Assembly (NCBI RefSeq): GCF_004016445.2
Contig: NZ_SADT02000007.1
Coordinates: 501,958 to 565,957 of the forward strand
Direction: 5' to 3'
DNA from: Mesorhizobium sp. M2E.F.Ca.ET.219.01.1.1
GTDB lineage: Bacteria > Pseudomonadota > Alphaproteobacteria > Rhizobiales > Rhizobiaceae
Length of the DNA stretch: 64,000 nucleotides
Every line of letters begins with the position of its first letter. The first letter of the stretch is position 1. Below, piece by piece: positions 9,223-18,099 of this stretch. The notes under the pieces were generated by a model, which was not told the DNA's origin, ran no database searches, and saw only the letters and a program-made list of their open reading frames with translations. Position numbers and translations under genes: made by a program.

Positions 9223-9921
9223 ATGGAAAATCCCGACCTGACGGTTGAAACCGAAGCTCGCTCAAGCGGTCGCATCCAGCGCGCCAACGGCTTGGCGGGC
9301 GATGTTTACGAAGCAATATTCGCGCAATTGATGTCGCTGAGGATTCCGCCGGGATCGCGCATCACCGTCGACAACCTCGTCAGGGAATTCGACGTTTCAC
9401 ACACGCCTATCCGTGAAGCGCTCGGGCGGTTGGAGGGCGAGGGGCTGGTGGTCAAGACCCACCTGATCGGCTATCGCGCCGCCCCGCAAATCACCCGGCG
9501 TCGGTTCGATGAGCTTTATGAACTGCGCCTTTTGTTGGAACCCGCTGCCGCAGCCAAGGCTACGGCAACGCTGGATGAAGAGCGCCTCGCGGTGTTGCGG
9601 GAAGCGGCAGGCGTGATGGCGCGGCGGGTGGGGAAGGACGAGCGCCTGCGCTATTCCAATTTCGCGCGGCAGGACGCGATCTTCCACGACAAGATCATGG
9701 AGTTCGCACAGAACGAGCTCATCCGCGAGACGCTGAACCACCAGCATACGCACTTCCACATCTTCCGCCTGATGTATCACTCGCGCGTCACCGAAGAAGC
9801 GCTGGATGAGCACGAAGCGATCCTCGCTGCTTTCGCTGCCGGCGACGCGCATGCCGCCGAGAAGGCGATGCAAGTGCACATTGAGAATTCGCGGGACCGC
9901 CTCCTGCCCGCCTTCGAGTAA
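9223..9921 (+). CDS. GntR-family transcriptional regulator, FCD subfamily
   Basis: 232 residues. Residues about 22-88 form a winged helix-turn-helix (VYEAIFAQLMSLRIPPGSRI ... VSHTPIREALGRLEGEGLV), and the remainder is an all-helical FCD ligand-binding domain with Arg/Asp/His metal-ligand candidates. The ATG at 9223 has AGAGGT upstream. It diverges from the ADH-ALDH-hydrolase operon and precedes the DJ-1-like gene by 15 bp, so it is the likely local regulator, probably acting at the palindrome 9158-9171. Confidence 0.92.
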   Translation: MENPDLTVETEARSSGRIQRANGLAGDVYEAIFAQLMSLRIPPGSRITVDNLVREFDVSHTPIREALGRLEGEGLVVKTHLIGYRAAPQITRRRFDELYELRLLLEPAAAAKATATLDEERLAVLREAAGVMARRVGKDERLRYSNFARQDAIFHDKIMEFAQNELIRETLNHQHTHFHIFRLMYHSRVTEEALDEHEAILAAFAAGDAHAAEKAMQVHIENSRDRLLPAFE

Positions 9922-9936
9922 CCGAAAGGACAAGTC

Positions 9937-10530
9937 ATGCCAGCCAAGAAGATATTGATGCTGACCGGTGAGTTCACCGAGGAATATGAAATCTTTGTCT
10001 ATCAGCAGGCGATGGAGGCCGTCGGTCACACCGTCCACGTCGTTTGCCCCGACAAGAATGCGGGCGACGTGATCAAGACCTCGCTGCACGATTTCGAGGG
10101 CGACCAGACCTATACCGAGAAGCTCGGCCACTATGCTCTGATCAACAAGACGTTCGCCGACGCGGAGAAGCAGCTCGACCAGTATGACGCCGTCTATTGC
10201 GCCGGCGGCCGCGGACCCGAGTACATCCGCACCGACAAGCGCATTCAGGCGATGGTGCGCCATTTCCACGAAATGAAGAAACCGATCTTCACCATCTGCC
10301 ACGGCGTGCAGATCCTGATTGCGGTCGATGGCGTCGTGCGCGGCAAGAAAGTAGGCGCGCTGGCGGCCTGCGAGCCGGAAGTAACGCTCGCCGGCGGCAC
10401 CTATATCGACCTGTCTCCGACGGAGGCATATGTCGACGGCACGATGGTTTCGGCCAAAGGCTGGACGGCTCTCGCCGCCTTCATCCGGGAATGCCTGAAA
10501 GTGCTCGGCACGGAAATCCGGCACGGGTAA
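9937..10530 (+). CDS. DJ-1/PfpI family protein
   Basis: 197 residues with the DJ-1/PfpI fold: an acidic residue in the first helix region (GEFTEEYE), a YCAGGRGPEYIR loop and the nucleophile-elbow Cys121 in TICHGVQI followed by His122. Family members include glyoxalase III-type enzymes, deglycase-like proteins, isonitrile hydratases and proteases, so the chemistry is not decided. AAGGA sits at the correct spacing. It is probably co-transcribed with the GntR gene and may detoxify an aldehyde intermediate of the divergent pathway (inference). Confidence 0.85.
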   Translation: MPAKKILMLTGEFTEEYEIFVYQQAMEAVGHTVHVVCPDKNAGDVIKTSLHDFEGDQTYTEKLGHYALINKTFADAEKQLDQYDAVYCAGGRGPEYIRTDKRIQAMVRHFHEMKKPIFTICHGVQILIAVDGVVRGKKVGALAACEPEVTLAGGTYIDLSPTEAYVDGTMVSAKGWTALAAFIRECLKVLGTEIRHG

Positions 10531-10634
10531 AGCATGTCTCCCGAAAGTGGGAACCGGTTTCGGGATTAAGACATGCGCAAAATTAAAAACCTAAAGCGCA
10601 TAGAGCGAATCTGAAAGATCGCGACGCGCTTTAG
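10531..10634. repeat. 105-bp dispersed intergenic repeat, copy 1
   Basis: Begins right after the DJ-1 stop and ends in GCGCTTTAGG. It is repeated in inverted orientation at 36423-36527 with near-identical sequence over both ends, including a CCCGAAAGTGGGAACCGG stretch and the CTGAAAGATCGCGACGCGC end. Such elements occur in many copies in Rhizobiales genomes; no open frame is conserved in it. Confidence 0.85.
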
Positions 10635-10961
10635 GGTCTGGCGGAACGAAGGAAGACTTGGAGCGGGTGGCCGGTTCTGGTGGAAGGCGCACCGCTCCAA
10701 GTAGCCAACGATTGCAATCTTTCATCGTTCGAAGAGTGGCTATTCTTCGACACCAGGGAAAACCCGAGACTATCGAACCTGGAGCCTGGCCGGCTTTCCC
10801 GGCCGACTAAACCGATACTCGACCTGTCGCCGTTCTGAGCGGACAGATTTCTAGATCCCTGCGGCAAATCTCTCGCTTGCGACCCGGATATGCCGCTTCA
10901 CGTCGCTCCATCGGATGACGGATTGGAGTAGGCGGAGACAGCTGCAGGGAAACGACGCCTC
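10635..10961. other. Intergenic stretch with no recognisable gene
   Basis: 327 bp between the dispersed repeat and the hydroxyacid dehydrogenase gene. No credible open frame, RNA or terminator was seen. The last part should contain the promoter of the downstream gene, but no clear -35/-10 pair could be assigned. Confidence 0.4.
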
Positions 10962-12362
10962 ATGACATCAGCCAATATTCTGATCTGCGATTTTGTCGGC
11001 CTCCGCTTTGGCGCCGACGGCAATCCCGACCACAGCGAGGTCCAGGCCTACATCGAGGCCAAGGGTGGCGTGTTCCATCAGACAGGCGTCGCCAAGGCCG
11101 GCGCGCTTGACCCTGGCAAGCTGCATTTCTTCTACCAGCCGCAATTGAGCACGCGAGACGAATTGCTGGCCGAGGCCGGCGAGGGCCGCTACGACGCCGT
11201 CATCGCCGCCGCGACCTTCATTCCGGCCGAGACCAGGTTCCGGCTCGGCGGCGTGCGCATCGGTGCCGGCACCGGCAATATGGGGTCGGCATCCTGGGGC
11301 GGAGGCAGCGGAGAAGGCGGCGAAGCGCCTTTGATGAATACGCCCGGCATCAACAGCCGCGCCACCGCGCAAATGGCCATGAAGGCGCTGCTGAAAGTCA
11401 GGCCGGATCTTCCGGTGGACAGGCTCAACACCCTGGTCGCCGGCGGGCAGTTCGATACGGGAAAGGACCTGCGCCATTACCCGACCGAGAAGCTCGAAGG
11501 CAAAAGACTGGCGGTGATCGGCTATGGCAATATCGGTCGCGAGTTCGCCAGGCTCGGCCAGGCCTTCGGCATGCGGGTCGCCATCCATGCGCGGCCCCGT
11601 CACCAAAAATGGATCGAGCTGGAAGGCTTCGACTACGCCGCAACCATGGAAGACGCGGCGCGCGGCGCCGACGCGCTTTCGGTCCACCTTGGCCTCGGTG
11701 CTTTCGATCCCGGCGCGCAACGATACGCCAACGCCGGACTGATCGGAGATGAAGTCCTCTCCCTCCTCAACCACGGCGCCGTGCTTATCAACTATGATCG
11801 CGGCGAGCTGGTCGATGTCGCAGCGCTGGAGCGCGCGCTGGCGTCAGGATGCATTTCCCACGCGGCGATCGACGCGGACCTGTTCAAGGACGGCGGCACG
11901 CTTTCAGGCCCGATGCTGCCCTATCTCAAACTGGTCGAGGCCTATGCCGAACGCTTGGAACTTCTCCCCCATGCCGCGGCCGACACCGATCATCCCTCTC
12001 GCGTCGCCGGCGCCAAGCAAGCCGTCGATCAGATCCATGCGGCCATCACCGAGCATCGCGTCTCCAATCTGAAAGGATCGCTGCCTCCGGGTTTCGTCGA
12101 CATGGGAGCGAAAGTCCCTCCCGGTATCGGCGGCATTACGCCTCGGCACCTGGCGGCGCTCGCCGCGGACCAGGCGGTTGCCGCCGACTTGGCCGGCGCG
12201 GGCGCTGTCGTGGCCGGATTCTGCGACCGTCTCCTGGCTGCATCCGCGCAAGAACGGCAGGCGCTAATCTTTTCGGAAGGCGAAGTCTTCGCCGAGGCAG
12301 CGAACCGGCTCTCCACCTTGCTGCGCAAACATCATCTTTCCGGACCGTTCACGTCAAAATAA
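10962..12362 (+). CDS. Atypical D-2-hydroxyacid dehydrogenase (phosphoglycerate dehydrogenase-like)
   Basis: 466 residues. A Rossmann NAD-binding segment reads VIGYGNIGREFARLGQAFGM, preceded by the substrate-site NTPGINSRATAQ, and followed by INYDRGELVDVAALERAL, which holds the conserved Arg. A PHAAADT segment may supply the catalytic His. Differences from the family: the usual DV-x-x-EP Glu motif is not recognisable (DADLFKDGGTL instead), the conserved Glu after NTPG..N is Gln, and about 90 residues extend beyond the normal C-terminus. It is therefore a divergent member whose substrate is unknown and whose activity is uncertain. AGGGAA lies upstream of the ATG. Confidence 0.75.
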   Translation: MTSANILICDFVGLRFGADGNPDHSEVQAYIEAKGGVFHQTGVAKAGALDPGKLHFFYQPQLSTRDELLAEAGEGRYDAVIAAATFIPAETRFRLGGVRIGAGTGNMGSASWGGGSGEGGEAPLMNTPGINSRATAQMAMKALLKVRPDLPVDRLNTLVAGGQFDTGKDLRHYPTEKLEGKRLAVIGYGNIGREFARLGQAFGMRVAIHARPRHQKWIELEGFDYAATMEDAARGADALSVHLGLGAFDPGAQRYANAGLIGDEVLSLLNHGAVLINYDRGELVDVAALERALASGCISHAAIDADLFKDGGTLSGPMLPYLKLVEAYAERLELLPHAAADTDHPSRVAGAKQAVDQIHAAITEHRVSNLKGSLPPGFVDMGAKVPPGIGGITPRHLAALAADQAVAADLAGAGAVVAGFCDRLLAASAQERQALIFSEGEVFAEAANRLSTLLRKHHLSGPFTSK

Positions 12363-12784
12363 TCCTCCGGTTGCGCCCTCGATCTGGGGAGGTGGCCGTC
12401 CGGATGATGCAGTCCGAGTCGACATTGCATGAGGATGTCACTATATAGCGCCTGCCCCGGCTCGGGCCGGGACAGCGTTGACCGGGAAGCTGCGATACGG
12501 TTTGTGATGCAAATGCGCTGTCGAAGGTAGAAAAAGGCAAGCAAAAACAATATCGGTGGCCTTCTGTCGATCCCGGCCGACCATTCCATCATTTTCAATG
12601 ATCTGAACGTGCACCTCGAACCCTTCCACTCCTGCGGCTCTGCGTCCCATGGACAAGCTCTCTTGCCCTATGCGCAAGATGTCTTGCCGGTCGGGAGCGA
12701 CTCGGTTCGAATGGGATATGCATCCTTTGCGGGGTGCGGACGTTCATGGCTACCAACCGGCTTTGCCGCCAGGGAAGAAGCAGT
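12363..12784. other. Intergenic stretch, one GC-rich hairpin
   Basis: 422 bp between the hydroxyacid dehydrogenase and the DUF768 gene. A 10-bp stem with one mismatch (12452-12461 / 12466-12475) lies 90 bp after the dehydrogenase stop but lacks a T tract. Minus-strand open frames here show no recognisable family. The DUF768 Shine-Dalgarno (AGGGAAG) is at the right end. Confidence 0.4.
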
Positions 12785-13039
12785 ATGAGTGAACATGCGA
12801 TCGAGTTCTTGCGCGGATGGATTGGCGAGAAAGTCCAATGCCCGCATTCGCCGATCGAGATCGACCAGCAGGCCGAGACTCTCGCCAAGGAGTGCTGCGC
12901 CAAGGCCGCCGAGGCTGGCATTCTCCTGGAGGACATCCAGGAAGAGGTCGGCGACATCCAGGAACTGATAGCATCGCGCCTCGAGGAAGCCGCCGAAGAA
13001 GGCAGCGGCGAACCGAAGCCGGACAAGCCCGCGGAGTAA
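12785..13039 (+). CDS. DUF768 family small protein
   Basis: 84 residues from the ATG at 12785, chosen because AGGGAAG stands just upstream and the protein then begins MSEHAIEFLRGWI, the usual start of the DUF768 family. The body is acidic and helical (ILLEDIQEEVGDIQELIASRLEEAAEEG) with a Cys pair. DUF768 proteins are small, of unknown function, and concentrated in Mesorhizobium, so this gene also informs the taxonomy. It is convergent with the P1 peptidase gene. Confidence 0.75.
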   Translation: MSEHAIEFLRGWIGEKVQCPHSPIEIDQQAETLAKECCAKAAEAGILLEDIQEEVGDIQELIASRLEEAAEEGSGEPKPDKPAE

Positions 13040-13069
13040 ATACCCGCCCGCCAAAGCCCGGCGGTGGCG

Positions 13070-14194
13070 TCATCTCTCGCCGAATTTTTCCCTCAGCCAG
13101 TCTTTCGGCAGCGCCGGCACGAAATTGCCGTCGCGTCCCGTCATATCCTCATTGGTGACCAGCGCGTTGAGGATCGCCTCCTCGACACCTTGCACGACCG
13201 CGTCGAAGAACGGGTCGATGTCGACGTCCGGGATGAACTCGACGTGTCCGGTCCGGCCTGACGGAGCCAGCGCGGCCTCGGGATTGGCGGTCGAGAAGGC
13301 GAGAAAGATGTCGCCCGAGCTGTGATAGCCATAGCCGCCGGTCATGGCGATGCCGAGCGGCACGCGCCGGGCGAGCCGCTTCATCTGATGCGGCAGGAAC
13401 GGCGCGTCGGTGGCGACGACGGCGATGATCGAACCCTTTTCGGCGCGTGAAGTCGCCTCGCGGATCGCCGGGTCGACAAGCTCCTGCCCGATGCGCCGGC
13501 CACGAATGGTGAAATTGCGCCGCTGGCCGAAATTCGCCTGCACGAACACGCCCAGCATGTAGCGCCTGTCCTGCCATTCGACGATGCGCGAGGCGGTACC
13601 GGATCCGGCCTTGAAGCCGAAGGTGATCATCCCGGTGCCGCCGCCGACACTGCCTTCCTCGATGGCGCCGCCGGTAGCATTGTCGAGCGCCGTCGCGACA
13701 TGCTCGACGCTGACATGATGGCCGTTGATGTCGTTGAGGAAACCGTCATAGGTCTCGGCCGCCACCGGCAGGCCCCAGCCCGTGTCGAGCGCGGCCGGCA
13801 GCACCTTGTGCATCCAGCGCAGCGTGGCGTCGCGGGTGACGCCGCAGGAATGCGTGTTGGTGATGGTGACCGGGAAGTTGAAGGCGCCGGTTTCCTCGAT
13901 GATATGCGTGCCCGTCAGCTCGCCATTGCCGTTCTGGCTGAACACGCCGGCGAAAACCGGCGTTGCGAGTTCCTGAACCGGCCTCGGCAGGATCGCGGTG
14001 ACGCCGGTGCGGACCGGGCCGATGCCGACTTTCAGCGGACCGTCGCCGGAAATCAGCGTCGTGTAGCCCACCGACACGCCTGGAACGTCGGTGATGGCGT
14101 TGAAACGGCCTGGCGTGCCGTCGAGCGCGATGCCGAAGGAGCGCAGGCGCGGCTTGCCGGAAGGCGTGCGAAGATGCGGATCGTGGCTGCTCAT
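13070..14194 (-). CDS. P1 family peptidase (DmpA/L-aminopeptidase-like)
   Basis: 374 residues from the ATG at 14194; upstream codons in the same frame overlap xseA and are not used. Visible family features are DVPGVSVGYTTL near the N-terminus, NTHSCGV, the GSVGGGTGMITFGFKAG loop and the autoproteolysis/nucleophile site KGSIIAVVATDAPFLP, where the Gly-Ser bond is cleaved to expose the catalytic Ser. DmpA-type enzymes are N-terminal nucleophile aminopeptidases acting on D-amino, beta-amino or L-amino acid amides. The gene starts 7 bp after xseA ends, so the two probably share a transcript. Confidence 0.88.
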   Translation of the reverse strand: MSSHDPHLRTPSGKPRLRSFGIALDGTPGRFNAITDVPGVSVGYTTLISGDGPLKVGIGPVRTGVTAILPRPVQELATPVFAGVFSQNGNGELTGTHIIEETGAFNFPVTITNTHSCGVTRDATLRWMHKVLPAALDTGWGLPVAAETYDGFLNDINGHHVSVEHVATALDNATGGAIEEGSVGGGTGMITFGFKAGSGTASRIVEWQDRRYMLGVFVQANFGQRRNFTIRGRRIGQELVDPAIREATSRAEKGSIIAVVATDAPFLPHQMKRLARRVPLGIAMTGGYGYHSSGDIFLAFSTANPEAALAPSGRTGHVEFIPDVDIDPFFDAVVQGVEEAILNALVTNEDMTGRDGNFVPALPKDWLREKFGER

Positions 14195-14201
14195 GCGGTC
14201 C

Positions 14202-15767
14202 TCAGAACAACGAGCCCTGATTGCCCGGCTCCTTGGCTTTGGCGGGCGGCTTCGCGGCCAGCTTCGGCCGCGCGCCGCCGCTGGTGGCGATGGCCTCGGC
14301 AGTGCCGTCGGCGAATTCCAGCTGCAAGGCTGCGCCCGGCGCCACGTCTTCAACCCGCTTGATGACAGCCCCCTCGGCGTCCTTGACCAGCGCGAAGCCT
14401 CGCGCCAGCACGGCCTTGTGCGACAGCGTCGCAAGCAGCCGGTCGGCCTGTGTCAGCGCCGCGCGCAGCCGGTCGAGCCGCCGCGCCAGCGCCTGGTCCT
14501 GCCTGCGCGACAGTCCGGCCAAGGCATCGGCCTGCAGCTTCTGGCGCCGGACGATCGGCGCCGGCGACAGGCGCGTCGAGTTGCGCTGGAAGCGCCCGCG
14601 CCGCTCGCGCACGATGGCGAAGAATGCCGCGCGGGCACGCGCGATGTCGCGGCCGGTCAGCGTGTGGGCCTCGTTGAGGCGCCGCGACAGCGTCGCCGGC
14701 GTCAGCCTTTGCCGCTCCAGCGTCGCCCGCTTGCGCTCGATATTCACTGTCAGCCCGCGGCCGAGGCGGCTGGTCGCATCGTCGAAACGGCGGCGCGGCA
14801 ACGCCAGCAGCTGGTCGGGCGAGGGGAGCGCGCGTGCCGCCGCGCGCACCGCCTGGCGCTTGCGCTCCAGATGCCGGGAGGCGCAGGCGTTGAGCCGCGC
14901 GCCGAGGCTGGCGAGCGTCGCCTCCAGGTCCGCCTTGACCGGCACGGCGATCTCGGCCGCGCCCGTCGGCGTCGGCGCCCGCATGTCAGCAACAAAGTCG
15001 ATCAGAGTCGTATCGGTCTCGTGCCCGACGGCCGAGATCACGGGGATGGCCGACGCCGCGACGGCGCGTGCGAGCCCTTCGTCGTTGAAGCCCCAGAGGT
15101 CTTCGAGGCTGCCGCCGCCGCGCGCCACGATCAACAGATCGGGCTGGCGGATAGCCCCGTCCCAAGTCAACGCGTTGAAGCCGTTGACGGCAGCGGTCAC
15201 TTCCCTGGCCGTCGTATCGCCCTGCACCCGCACCGGCCACACCAGCACATGCAGCGGAAACCGGTCCTTGATGCGGTGGATGATGTCGCGGATCACGGAG
15301 CCGGTCGGCGAGGTGACGACGCCGATGACTTTGGGCATGAACGGCAGCCGCCGCTTGCGGCTTGCATCGAACAGACCTTCGGCCTGCAGCCGGCGCTTGC
15401 GCTCTTCGAGCAGCGCCATCAGCGCGCCGGCGCCCGCCGGCTCCAGATTGTCGATGACGATCTGGTAATTGGATTTGCCGGGATAGGTCGTCAGCCTACC
15501 GCTGGCGATCACCTCCATGCCTTCCTCGGGGCGGAATTTCAGGCGCGCCATAGTGGTCTTCCAGACCACGGCATCGATCCGCGCCCGGTCGTCCTTCAGC
15601 GTGAAGTAAGCATGGCCGGACGAATGCGGGCCGCGATAGCCGGAAATCTCACCGCGAACCCGCACATTGCCGAAGGCATCCTCGACAGTGCGTTTCAACG
15701 CGCCGGAAATCTCGCTCACCGTGTATTCGGTGGCGTTGCTGCGTGATTCGGTTGCTGGTTCACTCAT
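14202..15767 (-). CDS. xseA: Exodeoxyribonuclease VII large subunit
   Basis: 521 residues, normal to slightly long. An N-terminal OB-fold (about 15-110, YTVSEISGALKRTVEDAFGNVRVRGEISGYRGPHSSGHAYFTLKD) precedes the catalytic segment with RGGGSLEDLWGFNDE and ISAVGHETDTTLIDFVADMRAPTPTGAAE, then a long Arg-rich coiled region. With XseB it degrades single-stranded DNA in both directions during recombination and repair. The C-terminus carries an extra Lys/Pro/Ala tail. The small subunit gene is not in the window. Confidence 0.96.
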   Translation of the reverse strand: MSEPATESRSNATEYTVSEISGALKRTVEDAFGNVRVRGEISGYRGPHSSGHAYFTLKDDRARIDAVVWKTTMARLKFRPEEGMEVIASGRLTTYPGKSNYQIVIDNLEPAGAGALMALLEERKRRLQAEGLFDASRKRRLPFMPKVIGVVTSPTGSVIRDIIHRIKDRFPLHVLVWPVRVQGDTTAREVTAAVNGFNALTWDGAIRQPDLLIVARGGGSLEDLWGFNDEGLARAVAASAIPVISAVGHETDTTLIDFVADMRAPTPTGAAEIAVPVKADLEATLASLGARLNACASRHLERKRQAVRAAARALPSPDQLLALPRRRFDDATSRLGRGLTVNIERKRATLERQRLTPATLSRRLNEAHTLTGRDIARARAAFFAIVRERRGRFQRNSTRLSPAPIVRRQKLQADALAGLSRRQDQALARRLDRLRAALTQADRLLATLSHKAVLARGFALVKDAEGAVIKRVEDVAPGAALQLEFADGTAEAIATSGGARPKLAAKPPAKAKEPGNQGSLF

Positions 15768-15885
15768 TGTGCGATTGGGGTACGCTTATCGGCCGGCGTC
15801 AAGCACCGAGAAACCCCGCTAATATTATAACGTGATTTTAAGCCCGATTTGCTTTGACTGACGGAAGAGAGCCGGCCGGGAACGC

Positions 15886-18096
15886 ATGAGCGCACGCCAC
15901 AACAGCAGCCCGTTGACGCACCAGGTCACGCTGACCGTGCTGACGCTCGCCGCTTTCACATTGGCGATTGTCGTCGGCTTCGGCTTCTACGCCGCCAATC
16001 AGGCCGACGAGGCTTCGCTCGAACGGCAGAAGATTTTCATCGCCGATGGGCTGAACGACCAGATTGCCACGGTCCAGCGCGAGCAGGAAAGCGTGACGGT
16101 CTGGGATGACTCGGTAACCAATGTGAGGGCGGGCGATCAGGCCTGGATCGAGGAAAACCTCAGCACCTGGATGTACACCTACTACGGTCACAACCGGATC
16201 TACATCCTCGACGCCGCCAACCATGCGATCCACGCCATGCGGGAAGGCAAGGTCGTCGCGGCGTCGGCTTTCGGCGAGGATGAGCCGGAACTGCGGCCGA
16301 CCATCGAGAAGCTGCGCCACATGTTGGCAGAGCCGCCAAAGGCCGACGCCTCCAGCCAGCCGGCCAAGATGGTCGCGCAGGACCTTGTCTCGCTCCAGGG
16401 AAAGCCCGCGATCCTGAGCGTCATGCCGCTGGTGCCGAGCACGAATCGCGTCAGCCAAGAGCCTGGCACAGAATATCTGCACATCTCGGCCGAGTTCATC
16501 AACGATGCCGTCATCGGCAAGATCGCGGCCAAATACATGCTCGATGGCGCGCGCCTGGTGCCCTTGTCCGAGCCGGTTGGCCCGGCCGCCGTGCCGCTGG
16601 TCGATTCGCGCGGCGTCATCCTCGGTTACATCGGCTGGGACCAGTTGCGGCCTGGCCTCACCTTGGTGCGCAAGATCGCTCCGGCCTTGGCGATCGCGCT
16701 GCTCGTGGCGGGCGGCGTTCTGGTGTTCCTGCTGCGCCGATTGCGCCGCGCCTCGGCCGCGCTGCAGACCAGCCAGGACCATGCACAATATCTCGCCTTC
16801 CATGACACGCTCACCGGCCTGCCCAACCGGGCGCTGTTCGAGGACCGGCTGCGGCGCATGCTGCTGTTCGCCAGCCGGGACGGAACGCGCGTGGCGCTGC
16901 TTTACCTCGACCTCGATCGCTTCAAGCACATCAACGACACGCTCGGCCATCCGGCCGGCGACGAGCTCGTGCGCCAGACGGCGGCGCGGCTCAGGCACAC
17001 GATCCGCGAAGTCGACACCGTCGCGCGGCTGGGCGGCGACGAGTTCGCTGTGATCCTGCTCGACATTCCCGACGCCGGAAGCGTTGAAGATATCGCCGAA
17101 AGGCTGCTTATGAAGCTGCGTGAGCCGTTCAGGCTGATCGGCGACCAGGTCTTCGTCGGCGCGAGCATCGGCATCGCGCTCTCGTCCGGATCGGAGACGG
17201 ATGCCGACGACCTGCTGCGCAAGGCCGATATCGCTCTTTACGAGGCCAAGAAGAACCGTCGCGGCCGCTACGAGGTGTTCGCCGGCGACATGGACGATCT
17301 CTTGTTGCGCAAGCGCAAGGTCGAGTCGGAACTCCGCAAGGCCTTGGATGGCGACGGCGGCATAAAGCTCGCCTATCAGCCGGTTTTCGCGGCCGACGGC
17401 CGCCGGATTCTGGGAGCCGAAGCGTTGATCCGCTGGGGGCATGAGGTGCACGGCGCCTTGCCCGCGGCGCAATTCATCGCGATCGCCGAGGAGCGCGGCC
17501 TCATCGGTGAGCTGGGCAAATGGGCGCTGAGCGAAGCCTGCCGCTTTGCCGCCAGGACCGAACTGCCCTGGATCGCGATCAACATCTCGCCGATGCAGCT
17601 GCGCGATATCGGCTTTGCCGAACAGGTCGCCGCGATCCTGAAGGAAACCGGGCTCGCCCCATCCCGCTTGCAGCTCGAGACCACCGAGAGCGTTCTGCTC
17701 GAGCACAATGACACGATCGGCACCGTGATTGCCGCGCTGCGCCAGTCAGGCGTGCGCATCGTGCTCGACGATTTCGGCACCGGCTACTCTTCCCTCAGCT
17801 ATCTGCGTCGCCAGGCGATCGACAAGTTGAAGATCGACCGCTCCTTCGTGCGTCTGCTCGACGAGGACGAAAGCGCCCGCGCAATCGCCAAGACGCTGAT
17901 CGAGCTGGCGAGGACCCTGAGGGTCGAGGTGACCGCCGAAGGGGTCGAGACCGACGCGCAGAGGGCCTTGCTGGTCGCCATGGGTTGTCACCAGATGCAG
18001 GGCTATCTGCTGTCGCCGCCGCTGGAGCCCGGCCAGTTGCTTGCTCTGCCGGGGCTTTCGGCCGCCGACCAGGAACGTTCCGCCGTTCGTGCCTGA
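15886..18096 (+). CDS. Membrane CHASE4-GGDEF-EAL cyclic-di-GMP protein
   Basis: 736 residues. A transmembrane helix near 10-35 and another near 260-285 flank a periplasmic CHASE4-type sensor (SVTVWDDSVTNV ... YGHNRIYILDA). The GGDEF domain has an intact active site at residues 383-387 and an RxxD I-site (REVD) five residues before it, so product inhibition is likely. The EAL domain begins with EALIRW at 512 and retains DDFGTGYSSLSYL. Both cyclase and phosphodiesterase sites look intact, so the net activity cannot be predicted. It converges on the LysR gene with a 3-bp gap. Confidence 0.93.
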   Translation: MSARHNSSPLTHQVTLTVLTLAAFTLAIVVGFGFYAANQADEASLERQKIFIADGLNDQIATVQREQESVTVWDDSVTNVRAGDQAWIEENLSTWMYTYYGHNRIYILDAANHAIHAMREGKVVAASAFGEDEPELRPTIEKLRHMLAEPPKADASSQPAKMVAQDLVSLQGKPAILSVMPLVPSTNRVSQEPGTEYLHISAEFINDAVIGKIAAKYMLDGARLVPLSEPVGPAAVPLVDSRGVILGYIGWDQLRPGLTLVRKIAPALAIALLVAGGVLVFLLRRLRRASAALQTSQDHAQYLAFHDTLTGLPNRALFEDRLRRMLLFASRDGTRVALLYLDLDRFKHINDTLGHPAGDELVRQTAARLRHTIREVDTVARLGGDEFAVILLDIPDAGSVEDIAERLLMKLREPFRLIGDQVFVGASIGIALSSGSETDADDLLRKADIALYEAKKNRRGRYEVFAGDMDDLLLRKRKVESELRKALDGDGGIKLAYQPVFAADGRRILGAEALIRWGHEVHGALPAAQFIAIAEERGLIGELGKWALSEACRFAARTELPWIAINISPMQLRDIGFAEQVAAILKETGLAPSRLQLETTESVLLEHNDTIGTVIAALRQSGVRIVLDDFGTGYSSLSYLRRQAIDKLKIDRSFVRLLDEDESARAIAKTLIELARTLRVEVTAEGVETDAQRALLVAMGCHQMQGYLLSPPLEPGQLLALPGLSAADQERSAVRA

Positions 18097-18099
18097 CGT

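Noticed and set aside
15838..17706. A 622-codon minus-strand open frame opposite the GGDEF-EAL gene
   Set aside because: A shadow of the high-GC plus-strand gene, which has clear catalytic motifs.
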